Assembly (NCBI RefSeq): GCF_036014115.1
Contig: NZ_CP107913.1
Span: forward strand, 6,999,501 to 7,063,500
From: Streptomyces sp. NBC_00448
Lineage (GTDB): Bacteria; Actinomycetota; Actinomycetes; Streptomycetales; Streptomycetaceae
Reading direction: 5' to 3'
DNA: 64,000 bases
Positions within the stretch are counted from its first letter, which is position 1. Each line of letters opens with the position of its first letter. A program made the position numbers and the translations under genes. The notes beneath the pieces are model-generated. The model did no database searches and was not told the DNA's origin. It worked only from the letters and a program-made list of their open reading frames with translations. Positions 35,715 to 45,100 of the stretch are shown here, piece by piece.

Positions 35715-37208
35715 GTGACGGACATCATCAGGCTCACCGCCGCCGAGACGGCGCAGAAGATCGCGTCCGGCGAGCTGACCGCGGTCGAGGTGACCGAGGC
35801 GCACCTGGCCCGGATCGAGGCCGTGGACGAGAAGGTGCACGCGTATCTGCACGTGGACCGGGAGGGCGCGCTCGCCCAGGCCCGCGCGGTGGACGCCAAG
35901 CGCGCCGCCGGGCAGGAGCTGGGCCCGCTCGCCGGGGTGCCGCTGGCGCTGAAGGACATCTTCACCACCGAGGGCGTACCGACCACCGTCGGCTCCAAGA
36001 TCCTGGAGGGCTGGCTGCCGCCGTACGACGCGACGGTCACCAGGAAGCTGAAGGCCGCCGACGTGGTGATCCTCGGCAAGACCAACATGGACGAGTTCGC
36101 GATGGGCTCCTCCACCGAGAACAGCGCGTACGGCCCGACCGGCAACCCGTGGGACCTCACCCGTATCCCGGGCGGCTCGGGCGGCGGCTCGGCCGCGGCG
36201 CTCGCCTCGTACCAGGCGCCGCTGGCGATCGGCACCGACACCGGCGGCTCGATCCGGCAGCCCGCCGCGGTCACCGCCACCGTAGGGGTGAAGCCGACCT
36301 ACGGCGGGGTCTCCCGCTACGGCATGGTCGCCTTCTCCTCCTCGCTCGACCAGGGCGGCCCGTGCGCGCGCACCGTGCTGGACGCGGCGCTGCTGCACGA
36401 GGTGATCGCCGGCCACGACCCGATGGACTCCACCTCGGTCGACGTCCCGGTGCCGCCGGTGGTCGAGGCCGCCCGCAACGGCGACGTCAAGGGCCTGCGG
36501 ATCGGCGTCATCCAGGAGTTCGGCGGCGAGGGCTACCAGGCCGGCGTGGTCCAGCGGTTCGACGAGTCAGTGGAACTGCTGCGCGAGCTGGGCGCCGAGA
36601 TCGTCGAGCTGTCCTGCCCGTCGTTCACGTACGCGCTGGCGGCGTACTACCTGATCGCGCCGTCGGAGTGCTCCAGCAACCTGGCCCGCTTCGACGCCAT
36701 GCGCTACGGCCTGCGGGTCGGCGACGATGGGACCAAGTCCGCGGAGGAGGTCACCGCGCTGACCCGCGAGGCCGGCTTCGGCCCCGAGGTCAAGCGCCGC
36801 GTCATCCTCGGCACCTACGCGCTCAGCTCCGGCTACTACGACGCCTACTACGGCTCCGCGCAGAAGGTCCGCACCCTGATCACCCGCGACTTCGAGCGCG
36901 CCTTCGAGCAGGTGGACGTCATCGTCTCGCCCACCACGCCCACCACGGCGTTCCCGATCGGCGAGCGCGCGGACGACCCGCTGGCGATGTACCTCGCCGA
37001 CCTGTGCACCATCCCGGTCAACCTGGCCGGCAACGCGGCGATGTCGCTGCCGTGCGGCCTCGCCCCGGAGGATGGTCTCCCGGTGGGCCTGCAGATCATC
37101 GCGCCCGCGCTCAAGGACGACCGGCTCTACCGGGTCGGCGCCGCAGTAGAGGCCGCCTTCGTGTCGAAGTGGGGCCACCCGCTACTTGAGGAGGCACCGC
37201 AGCTATGA
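35715..37208 (+). CDS. gatA: Glu-tRNA(Gln)/Asp-tRNA(Asn) amidotransferase subunit A
   Basis: A 497-residue amidase that supplies ammonia from glutamine. The amidase signature includes GGSGGGSAAALAS and TDTGGSIRQPAAV; the Ser-cisSer-Lys triad is formed by the lysine of LALKDIF and serines of these two motifs. The GTG start 4 nt after gatC is chosen because the conserved N-terminal helix TDIIRLTAAETAQKI begins here; the in-frame extension upstream overlaps gatC. It overlaps the next small gene by four bases (ATGA), coupling their translation. Confidence 0.96.
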   Translation: MTDIIRLTAAETAQKIASGELTAVEVTEAHLARIEAVDEKVHAYLHVDREGALAQARAVDAKRAAGQELGPLAGVPLALKDIFTTEGVPTTVGSKILEGWLPPYDATVTRKLKAADVVILGKTNMDEFAMGSSTENSAYGPTGNPWDLTRIPGGSGGGSAAALASYQAPLAIGTDTGGSIRQPAAVTATVGVKPTYGGVSRYGMVAFSSSLDQGGPCARTVLDAALLHEVIAGHDPMDSTSVDVPVPPVVEAARNGDVKGLRIGVIQEFGGEGYQAGVVQRFDESVELLRELGAEIVELSCPSFTYALAAYYLIAPSECSSNLARFDAMRYGLRVGDDGTKSAEEVTALTREAGFGPEVKRRVILGTYALSSGYYDAYYGSAQKVRTLITRDFERAFEQVDVIVSPTTPTTAFPIGERADDPLAMYLADLCTIPVNLAGNAAMSLPCGLAPEDGLPVGLQIIAPALKDDRLYRVGAAVEAAFVSKWGHPLLEEAPQL

Positions 37209-37492
37209 GCACCCAGACGAAGTCCGCGGCGAAGAGCACCAGCGGCAAGCACAACGGTTCGGCGGACCTGTCGGCCAAGGGCGGCAAGAGCAAGAGGGGC
37301 ACCTACCTGTCCATCGGCACCTCGCTGTTCAGCGCCTTCACCGCGGTGAAGAAGGTGCGTTCCGCCCGCAGCGAGGAGGACAACCTCCAGCTGATCGACG
37401 CCGTGCTGCGCGCCGCCGCGGTGACCACCGGCATCGTGCTGCTCGTACGCGAGCTGCGCCGGCTGAGCGATGACGACGTCCTTGCGGACTGA
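37205..37492 (+). CDS. Small single-pass membrane protein inside the gat operon
   Basis: A 95-residue protein of unknown function between gatA and gatB. Its start codon overlaps the gatA stop (ATGA) and it ends 30 nt before gatB, so it is almost certainly co-expressed. Residues 1-40 are Lys/Ser/Gly-rich and probably disordered. Residues 41-65 (TYLSIGTSLFSAFTAVKKVR) look amphipathic. One hydrophobic segment follows at about residues 69-85 (VLRAAAVTTGIVLLVRELRR), then an acidic end. I believe equivalents occur in other Streptomyces gat operons, but I do not know a function or a family name. Confidence 0.8.
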   Translation: MSTQTKSAAKSTSGKHNGSADLSAKGGKSKRGTYLSIGTSLFSAFTAVKKVRSARSEEDNLQLIDAVLRAAAVTTGIVLLVRELRRLSDDDVLAD

Positions 37493-37522
37493 CGGACCGA
37501 CGGAGAAGAGGTACAGGGAACA

Positions 37523-39025
37523 GTGACCGTCACGGACCTGCTGTCCTACGAGGACGCGCTCGCGTCGTACGACCCGGTGATGGGCCTGGAAGTCCACGTG
37601 GAGCTCGGCACGCGGACGAAGATGTTCTGCGGCTGCTCCACCGAGCTCGGCGCCGAGCCCAACTCGCAGGTCTGCCCGACCTGCCTGGGCCTGCCGGGCG
37701 CGCTGCCGGTGGTCAACGAGATCGGCATCGAGTCCGCCATCAAGATCGGCCTGGCGCTCAACTGCGAGATCGCCGAATGGTGCCGGTTCGCCCGGAAGAA
37801 CTACTTCTACCCGGACATGCCGAAGAACTTCCAGACCTCGCAGTACGACGAGCCGATCGCCTTCAACGGCTACCTGGACGTCCAGCTGGAGGACGGCGAG
37901 ATCTTCCGGGTGCTCATCGAGCGCGCCCACATGGAGGAGGACACCGGCAAGTCCACCCACATCGGCGGCGCGACCGGCCGTATCCACGGTGCCTCGCACT
38001 CCCTGCTGGACTACAACCGGGCCGGCATCCCGCTGATCGAGATCGTCACCAAGCCGATCGAGGGCGCCGGCGCCCGCGCACCGGAGGTGGCCCGCGCCTA
38101 CGTCGCCGAACTGCGCGAGCTGATCAAGGCGTTGGGGGTGTCCGAGGCCCGGATGGAAATGGGCCAGATGCGCTGCGACGTCAACCTGAGCCTGCGCCCG
38201 CACGGCCGGGAGAAGTTCGGCACCCGCAGCGAGACGAAGAACGTCAACTCGCTGCGCAGCGTGGAGCGGGCGGCCCGCTTCGAGATCCAGCGGCACGCCG
38301 CGGTGCTCTCCTCGGGCGGCACCATCGTGCAGGAGACCCGGCACTTCCACGAGGAGGACGGCTCCACCGCCTCCGGCCGGATCAAGGAGGAGGCGGAGGA
38401 CTACCGCTACTTCCCCGAGCCGGACCTGGTGCCGGTCGCCCCGGCTCGCGAGTGGGTCGAGGAACTGCGGGCCGGGCTGCCCGAACTGCCGCTGGCCCGC
38501 CGAGGGCGGCTCAAGCAGGAGTGGGGCATCTCCGACTTCGAGATGCAGTCCGCGCTCAACGCCGGTGCGATCGACCTGATCACGGCCACCATCGACGAGG
38601 GCGCGGACGCGGCCTCGGCCCGCAAGTGGTGGATGGGCGAACTGGCCCGGCACGCCAACGAGACCGGTGCGGAGCTGTCCGCGCTGGCGATCACCCCGGC
38701 GCAGGTGGCCAGGGTCGCCGCGCTGGTGGCGGCCGGCGATCTCAACGACAAGCTGGCCCGGCAGGTCATCGAGGGCGTGCTGGCCGGCGAGGGCGACCCG
38801 GACCAGGTGGTCGACAAGCGCGGGCTGAAGGTCGTCTCCGACGACGGCGCGCTCGGTGCGGCCGTCGACCAGGCCATCGCGGACAACGCGGCGGTCGCCG
38901 AGAAGATCCGCGGCGGCAACCTCGCGGCGGCCGGCGCGCTGATCGGCGCGGTCATGAAGCTGACCCGCGGCCAGGCGGACGCCAAGCGGGTGCGCGAACT
39001 GGTGCTGGAGAAGCTCCAGGGCTGA
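37523..39025 (+). CDS. gatB: Asp/Glu-tRNA amidotransferase subunit B
   Basis: A 500-residue kinase-like subunit that activates the misacylated tRNA and channels ammonia from GatA. Typical segments are PVMGLEVHVELGTRTKMFCG, CPTCLGLPGALPVVN (with the zinc-binding cysteines), KNYFYPDMPKNFQTSQYD, HMEEDTGKSTH and DYNRAGIPLIEI; the C-terminal YqeY-like helical domain begins around residue 400. GTG start with AGAGG upstream. It is the last gene of the operon and is followed 44 nt later by a strong intrinsic terminator. Confidence 0.96.
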   Translation: MTVTDLLSYEDALASYDPVMGLEVHVELGTRTKMFCGCSTELGAEPNSQVCPTCLGLPGALPVVNEIGIESAIKIGLALNCEIAEWCRFARKNYFYPDMPKNFQTSQYDEPIAFNGYLDVQLEDGEIFRVLIERAHMEEDTGKSTHIGGATGRIHGASHSLLDYNRAGIPLIEIVTKPIEGAGARAPEVARAYVAELRELIKALGVSEARMEMGQMRCDVNLSLRPHGREKFGTRSETKNVNSLRSVERAARFEIQRHAAVLSSGGTIVQETRHFHEEDGSTASGRIKEEAEDYRYFPEPDLVPVAPAREWVEELRAGLPELPLARRGRLKQEWGISDFEMQSALNAGAIDLITATIDEGADAASARKWWMGELARHANETGAELSALAITPAQVARVAALVAAGDLNDKLARQVIEGVLAGEGDPDQVVDKRGLKVVSDDGALGAAVDQAIADNAAVAEKIRGGNLAAAGALIGAVMKLTRGQADAKRVRELVLEKLQG

Positions 39026-39069
39026 CCCGGAGGACGTCTCCAGGGCGACCTGGACGACACGCCCGAGGA

Positions 39070-39104
39070 GGCGGCACCCCCGATCCGGGGGTGCCGCCTT
39101 TATC
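39070..39104 (+). terminator. Intrinsic terminator of the gat operon
   Basis: A perfect 13-bp stem (GGCGGCACCCCCG at 39070-39082, complement at 39086-39098) with a 3-nt loop, followed by TTTATCCTTTT. It is one of the clearest Rho-independent terminators in the window. Confidence 0.92.
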
Positions 39105-39241
39105 CTTTTCGGACAGTTGTGAGGAGCAGCACGAAAGCCGCAAAGGATCTCTTTCTCCTGGCACAGTAGGCGGCACGTATCGCCACGGGACACGCGGGGC
39201 GTACCGACCACGCAACCGCACCCGCAAGGGGACAGCAGCCC

Positions 39242-41578
39242 ATGGCCGTACTCGCCCGGTGGTGCCTCAGCCGCCGACTCACCGTCGTCCTGCTGTGGCT
39301 CACCGCACTCGTGGGACTCACCGCCGCTGCCACGGTCGCCGGCTCCGCGTACTCCCAGAAGTACGAAGCGCCGAACACCGAGTCCAGCCACGCCGCGGAC
39401 CTGCTGCGAACCGCGTTCCCCGGACAGGCCGGCGACTCCGACTCGATCGTGTGGCACACCGAGCACGGCACGGTACGCGCCGGCGCCGTCGAGCAGACCA
39501 TGACGAAGGTGCTCGACCAGGCCCGCGCCCTGCCCGGCGTCACCTCCGTGATCAGCCCCTACGGCTCCTCGGGCGCCGCCCAGATCAGCTCCGACGGCCA
39601 CACCGCCTACGCCACCGTCGGCTACGGCAAGGACGCCGACGGCGTCAGCCGCGGCCAGGCCCAGGCGCTGGTGGACACCGCCAAGGCGGGCCAGGGACCC
39701 GGCCTGGAGGTCGAACTCGGCGGTGAGGCGGTCGGCAACACCGAGGCGGCCAGCGCCCACCTGAGCGAGGTGGTGGGGGTCGCGGTGGCCGCGGTGGTGC
39801 TGCTGGTCGCCTTCGGGTCGTTCGCGGCGATGCTGCTGCCGATCGCCACCGCGCTGATCGGCTGCGGCACCGCCTACATGGGCACCGTGCTGCTCGGCCA
39901 CGCGATGACCGTCGCCGACTTCGCCCCCATGCTCGGCATGCTCATCGGGCTGGGCGTCGGCATCGACTACGCGCTGTTCATCGTCACCCGGCACCGCAAG
40001 GGCCTCAAACGCGGGCTGTCCGTCGCCCGGGCCGCCGAGGAGGCGGTGGCCACCACCGGCAAGGCCGTGGTCTTCGCCGGCGGCACGGTGTGCGTGGCGG
40101 TGCTCGGCATGCTGCTGCTCCGGCTCAGCTTCCTCAACGGCGTCGCGGTCGCCGCCTCGCTGACGGTCCTGCTCACGGTGGCCGCGTCGGTGACGCTGCT
40201 GCCCGCGCTGCTCGGCTTCATAGGCCAACGGGCGCTCAGCAGCAGGGAGCGGCGGGCGCTGGCACACGGCGGCGGCTGCCAGGCCGCGCAGCACCGCCGA
40301 TCCGAGGAGCACGCCGGTTGCCGCGGCGCCGACACCCCCGCGCAGCCGGCCACCGGCGTCGCCGCGCGCTGGTCCGGGTTCGTCTCCCGGCACCCACGGC
40401 TGCTCGGCGCGCTCGCCGCCGTCGTCATGGTGGTGCTCGCGCTGCCCACCTTCTCGCTGCACATGGGCACCTCCGACCAGGGCAACGACCCCTCCACCGC
40501 GACCACCCGCAAGGCGTACGACCTGCTCGCCGACGGCTTCGGGCCCGGCACCAACGGCCCGCTCACCCTGGTGGCCACCACCGACAGCGCGGGCGCGCTG
40601 GTCGCCCTCGAACACCTGCCGCAGACCCTCCGGGACACCCCAGGCGTCGCCTCCGTCAGCGGCCCCGACATCGACGCCTCCGGCAGCACCGGCGTCATCA
40701 CGGTGGTGCCCGACAGCTCCCCGCAGTCCACCGCCACCTCCCACCTGGTCGACGAACTGCGCCACGACGTGCTGCCGACCGCGGAGAAGGGCACCGACCT
40801 CCAGGTCTACGTCGGTGGTTCCACGGCCAGCTACGACGACTTCGCCGCGGTGGTGATCGGGAAGCTCCCGCTCTTCGTCGGCTGCGTGGTGGGGCTGGGC
40901 TGCCTGCTCCTGCTGCTCGCGTTCCGCTCGATCGGCGTCCCGGTCAAGGCCGCGGTGATGAACGTCGCCGCCGTCGCCTCCTCCTTCGGCGTGGTCACCG
41001 CGATCTTCCAGTGGGGCTGGGGCAGCGAATGGCTGGGCCTGGGCCGGGCCGGGCCGATCGAACCGTTCCTGCCGGTGATCCTCGTCCCGGTGCTGTTCGG
41101 GCTCTCCATGGACTACCAGGTCTTCCTGGTCAGCCGGATGTACGAGGAGTGGCGGGAGACCCGGGACAACCGCCGGGCGGTACGCGTGGGGCTCGCCGAG
41201 ACCAGCCGCGTGATCAACTCCGCGGCGGTCATCATGGTCGCGGTCTTCCTGGCGTTCGTGCTCAGCGGGGACCGGGTGATCGCGATGTTCGGCATCGGCC
41301 TGGCCGCGGCGGTCGCCCTCGACGCCTTCGTGCTGCGCACCCTGCTGGTCCCGGCGCTGATGCACCTGCTCGGCCCGGCCAACTGGTGGCTGCCGGGCTG
41401 GCTGGACCGACGGCTGCCGCAGCTCAACATCGAGACGGTGCCGACCGCGCGGCCGCCCGCCGCCGCACCCGTCCCGTCACCGGCCGGCGCCGTGCCACCG
41501 GGCGCCGTGCCGCCGGGCACGGTACCCGCAGGCGCCCTGACCGCGGTCGAGCCACCCGCGGGGCGCGTCACCGTATGA
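39242..41578 (+). CDS. MMPL-family RND membrane transporter
   Basis: A 778-residue efflux-type transporter with two repeated halves. Each half has one membrane helix, an extracytoplasmic domain (e.g. EAPNTESSHAADLLRTAFPG) and about five further helices. Conserved segments are MLGMLIGLGVGIDYALFIVT with the proton-relay Asp-Tyr pair, and VPVLFGLSMDYQVFLVSRMY in the second half. Residues about 335-385 form a hydrophilic, Cys- and His-containing insertion between the halves. The C-terminus is Pro/Ala-rich. Substrates of this class are lipids or hydrophobic antibiotics; none can be assigned. AAGGGGA precedes the ATG. No regulator is adjacent. Confidence 0.92.
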   Translation: MAVLARWCLSRRLTVVLLWLTALVGLTAAATVAGSAYSQKYEAPNTESSHAADLLRTAFPGQAGDSDSIVWHTEHGTVRAGAVEQTMTKVLDQARALPGVTSVISPYGSSGAAQISSDGHTAYATVGYGKDADGVSRGQAQALVDTAKAGQGPGLEVELGGEAVGNTEAASAHLSEVVGVAVAAVVLLVAFGSFAAMLLPIATALIGCGTAYMGTVLLGHAMTVADFAPMLGMLIGLGVGIDYALFIVTRHRKGLKRGLSVARAAEEAVATTGKAVVFAGGTVCVAVLGMLLLRLSFLNGVAVAASLTVLLTVAASVTLLPALLGFIGQRALSSRERRALAHGGGCQAAQHRRSEEHAGCRGADTPAQPATGVAARWSGFVSRHPRLLGALAAVVMVVLALPTFSLHMGTSDQGNDPSTATTRKAYDLLADGFGPGTNGPLTLVATTDSAGALVALEHLPQTLRDTPGVASVSGPDIDASGSTGVITVVPDSSPQSTATSHLVDELRHDVLPTAEKGTDLQVYVGGSTASYDDFAAVVIGKLPLFVGCVVGLGCLLLLLAFRSIGVPVKAAVMNVAAVASSFGVVTAIFQWGWGSEWLGLGRAGPIEPFLPVILVPVLFGLSMDYQVFLVSRMYEEWRETRDNRRAVRVGLAETSRVINSAAVIMVAVFLAFVLSGDRVIAMFGIGLAAAVALDAFVLRTLLVPALMHLLGPANWWLPGWLDRRLPQLNIETVPTARPPAAAPVPSPAGAVPPGAVPPGTVPAGALTAVEPPAGRVTV

Positions 41579-41591
41579 CCGCGGCGGATCA

Positions 41592-41632
41592 CCGGGGCGC
41601 GTGACCCCGGCGCGTGCCCGTACCCGGGCGCG
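41592..41632 (+). terminator. GC hairpins after the MMPL gene
   Basis: CCGGGG/CCCCGG (41592-41597/41605-41610) and a CGCGTGCCCG-TAC-CCGGGCGCG-type hairpin just after. Neither has a T-run; a probable terminator for the transporter. Confidence 0.4.
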
Positions 41633-41659
41633 GTCCGGCTCAGTCCGTTCGACGCCGAC

Positions 41660-41770
41660 TAAGGCGCCCTCAGGTGTCCTATAAGGCGTCTAAGGCCCCG
41701 CGCGTTCGGATAAGGCACCGGCTAAGGCGCATCTGAGTACTGCCTAGGCAGATCGTGCGGCCGCCTAGGC
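41660..41770. promoter_or_regulatory. Array of TAAGGC motifs and two GCCTAGGC palindromes
   Basis: Five direct TAAGGC copies start at 41660, 41682, 41691, 41711 and 41723. Two perfect palindromes GCCTAGGC follow at 41742-41749 and 41763-41770, centres exactly 21 bp apart (two DNA turns). All lie 115-225 bp before the small-protein/LAL regulator pair, in a 306-bp gap without other genes. CTAAGGC and CCTAGGC are close variants, so one protein may read all seven. The binder is unknown; the LAL regulator itself is a candidate. Confidence 0.5.
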
Positions 41771-41884
41771 ACATGAAGGCCCCGGCAGGCAGCGGAACTT
41801 CGGGAAGCTGCCCGATGTGGCCGACCCCCCTTGGAGACGAAGCTAGGAGGCACAAAGAGAGCAGCACTTCCAAGGAGCAGCCAG

Positions 41885-42163
41885 ATGTTTGCTTACGAAC
41901 TCCACCAGGCCCGTAGCGCCGAACTCCGCCGTCGCGCCGATGAGCGTCGCCTCGTCGAGGAGGCGAAGGCCGGTCGCGCCGCGCAGCGCCGGGCCCGCGC
42001 CCAGGCGCGCCGCGCCCAGCCGCACACCGCGGCGCGCACGGACGCCGAGGGGGCGTCTCCCTCCGATCGCGCCGGCACCTCCCGGGTCGGTTCCACCGAT
42101 CGCTCCGGCGCGGGCTCCCTCGGCCGCGTCCACCGGGCCCCGAGCCCGCGTGGCGCGGCATGA
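41885..42163 (+). CDS. Small basic helical protein coupled to the LAL regulator gene
   Basis: A 92-residue protein with no function I can name. The first half, MFAYELHQARSAELRRRADE and onward to about residue 48, is a highly charged, Arg/Ala/Glu-rich helix; the second half is Ser/Gly/Arg-rich and likely disordered. Net charge is strongly positive. The start is well set: AAGGAG lies 7 nt before the ATG. It overlaps the next gene by four bases (ATGA). I recall similar MFAYELHQ-type proteins in many Streptomyces genomes, usually annotated hypothetical. Nucleic-acid binding is possible but is only inference from charge. Confidence 0.75.
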   Translation: MFAYELHQARSAELRRRADERRLVEEAKAGRAAQRRARAQARRAQPHTAARTDAEGASPSDRAGTSRVGSTDRSGAGSLGRVHRAPSPRGAA

Positions 42164-45100
42164 CCACCCAGCCGGCGACCCGGGGTGCGGCGAGGAACGG
42201 GCCCGCCACCGCACCCCGGGCCGTAATCGGTGTCGCTACAGGCGCCGGGCGTGCGATGCTCGGAAACGTGCAGACGCAGTCCCTCAGCCCCGAGTTCATC
42301 GGCCGCGACACCGAACTGGCCCGGCTTGTCGCCGCGCTGTCCGCCGCCGACGGCTGCGAGCCGCAGGCGGTGCTCATCGGCGGCGAGGCGGGCGTCGGCA
42401 AGACCCGGCTCACCGAGGAGTTCATGGCGGCGGCGCGTGCAGCGGGGGCCGTCACCGCCATCGGTGGCTGTGTGGAGATCGGCGCGGAGGGCCTGCCCTT
42501 CGCGCCGGTCTCGACCGCGCTGCGCCACCTCTACCGCACCCTCGGCACCGAGCTGACCAGCGCCGTGGCCGGCCAGGAGGCCGAACTCGCCCGGCTGCTG
42601 CCCGAACTGGGGGACAGCGGCGCCGGCCGCCGCGACCAGCACGACGAGGAGGGCCGGGTCCGGCTCTTCGAACTCACCGCCCGCCTGCTGGAGCGGCTGG
42701 GCGCCGACCGCACCCTCGTCGTGGTCGTCGAGGACCTGCACTGGGCCGACCGCTCCACCCGCGAACTGCTCTCCTACCTGTTCCGCTCGGTGCAGCGCGC
42801 CCGGTTGCTGATCGCCGCCACCTACCGCAGCGACGACATCCACCGCCGGCACCCGCTGCGGCCGTTCCTCGCCGAGACCGACCGGCTGCGTACCGTCGAG
42901 CGCATCGAGCTGAGCCGCTTCAGCCGCGACGAGGTGGGGCGCCAGCTCACCGCGATCCTCGCCGAGACCCCGGGCGAGGCGGTGGTCGACGACGTGTTCG
43001 CCCGCTCCGACGGCAACCCCTTCTTCGTCGAGGAACTGGCCTGCAGCATCCGCGGCGACTGCCTCAGCGGCATCAGCGACTCCCTGCGCGACCTGCTGCT
43101 GGTCCGCGTCGAGCAGCTGACCGAATCGGCCCAGCGGGTCGCGAAGTTCGTCGCCGAAGGCGGCAACGCCGTCGAGTACCGCCTGCTGGACGCCATCACC
43201 GGCCTGAGCGAGGACGACCTGCTCGACGCGCTGCGCACCGCCGTCGGCGCCAACATCCTGCTGCCCTCCGACGACGGCGACGGCTACCGCTTCCGCCACT
43301 CCCTGGTCCGCGAGGCGGTCGGCGACGACCTGCTGCCCGGCGAGCGCAGCCGGATCAACCGCCGCTACGCGGAGGCGATCGAAGCCGACCCGTCCCTGGT
43401 CCGGGCCGGCGAGCGCGCCGCCCGGCTGGCCAGCTTCTGGTACGCCGCACACGACCCGGCCAAGGCGCTGCCCGCCGTGCTGCGCGCCGCCGTCGAGGCC
43501 CGCGACCGGCGCGCCTACGCCGAGCAGTACCGCCTGCTGGAACGCGCCCTCGAACTGTGGGACACCGCGCCCGCCGAGGTCCGAGAAGCGCTGCGGCTGG
43601 CCGACTTCGTCGAGGCGTACGCCCCACTGGTCCGCGCCGAGTACACCTCGGCGGCCCGTACCGGCGACCCGGAACGGCCGATCCACTTCCTGGACCTGCT
43701 CGCCGAGATCACCGTCGCCGCCCGGCTCGGCGGCGAGCGCGAACGCGCCTACACGATGGCCAAGCGGGCGCTGCGGCTGATCGAGCTGGACGGTGCGCAG
43801 GACCCGCTGCGGGCCGCCTGGTTCTGGTCCCAGCGCTCCCGGCTGATCGAGGACCTGGGCCGCGGCGACGGCTGGGAGGAGCTGGGCAGGGCACAGGAGC
43901 TGGTCCGCGGGTTGCCGTCGTCGGCCGCGCACGCCGAGGTGCTGGCGCAGACCGCCGGCTGGATCATGATCCACAACCCCAGTGCCGCGGGCATCACCGC
44001 CGCCGAGCAGGCCGTCGAGTTCGCCCGGCGGGCCGGGACCCGCGACACCGAGTTCCAGGCACGGATCACCCTCGGCGTCCTCCAGGCCGACTGCGGCGAC
44101 GTCGAAGGCGGCATCGCCGAGATGGAGGACGTGCTGGCACAGGTCGTCAAGTTGTCGCTGCCGAGCCTCATCGCCCGCGCGCACGGCAACCTCGCCTCCG
44201 TGCTCGAAGGCGCCGGCCGATCCGTGGACGCGCTGCGGGTGGCCCGCGCCGGGCAGACCCTCGCGGACTCCCAGATCTCCGGGCTGACCCGATCCTGGAT
44301 GCTCCTCGACGAGGGCGAGTCGCTGCTCTCGCTCGGCCGCCTGGACGAGGCGGCGGCCTGCCTCACCGAGGCCAACCGGCTGGTCCCCAGCGCCTATCTG
44401 AAGGCGGGCGGCGAGCTGCTGTTCGGCTTCCTCGCCCTCATCACCGGCGACATCGACGCCGCCGCCGGGCACCTTGCCGCCGCCGCGGACGGGCTGCGCA
44501 GTGACAGCCAGCCGCAGCACCAACTGCCGCTGATGCTGCTCGGCATGCGAGTCGCGCTCGCCCAGGGCCGGACCGCCGACGCCGGCGCGGAACTGGCACG
44601 CGCGATCACGCACGGCTTCCCGCTCGGCTCGTCCCGGTTCGCCTGGCCGATCATGGTCACCGGCGCGCGCATCGACCCCGAGGCCGTACGCTCCGCCGCG
44701 GCGCAGCTGGCCCGGCCCACCTCGCTGAGCCGGGCCTACGCGGCACTGCTCGACGCCGAACTCGTGGGCGACGACACCGCGTTGTGGGCCGCGGCCGAGG
44801 ATGCCTTCGCCGCCGAGGAGCGGCCGCTCGAACTGGCCCGGGTCCGGCTGTGCCGCGCCGAGGCCCTGCTCGCCGAGGGCGGAGCCGGCGCGCGCGACGA
44901 GGCCGGCCGCCTGCTCGGCCTCGCCACCGCCACCGCCACCGGGATCGGTGCGGTGCCGCTGGCCGGGCGGGTCGCCGAGCTCGCCCAGCGCGCGCGGCTG
45001 CGCACCGCCCCCGAGGACCCGGTCCGCACCCTCGGGCTCACCGCCCGCGAGCGCGATGTGCTGCGCCTGGTGGCCGACGGCCGTACCAACCGGCAGATCG

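Noticed and set aside
37127..41365. 1412-codon open frame on the minus strand
   Set aside because: It runs opposite gatA-gatB and the MMPL gene. Its composition (Val/Gly/Arg/His/Asp) is that of an antisense shadow in GC-rich DNA, with no family motif.
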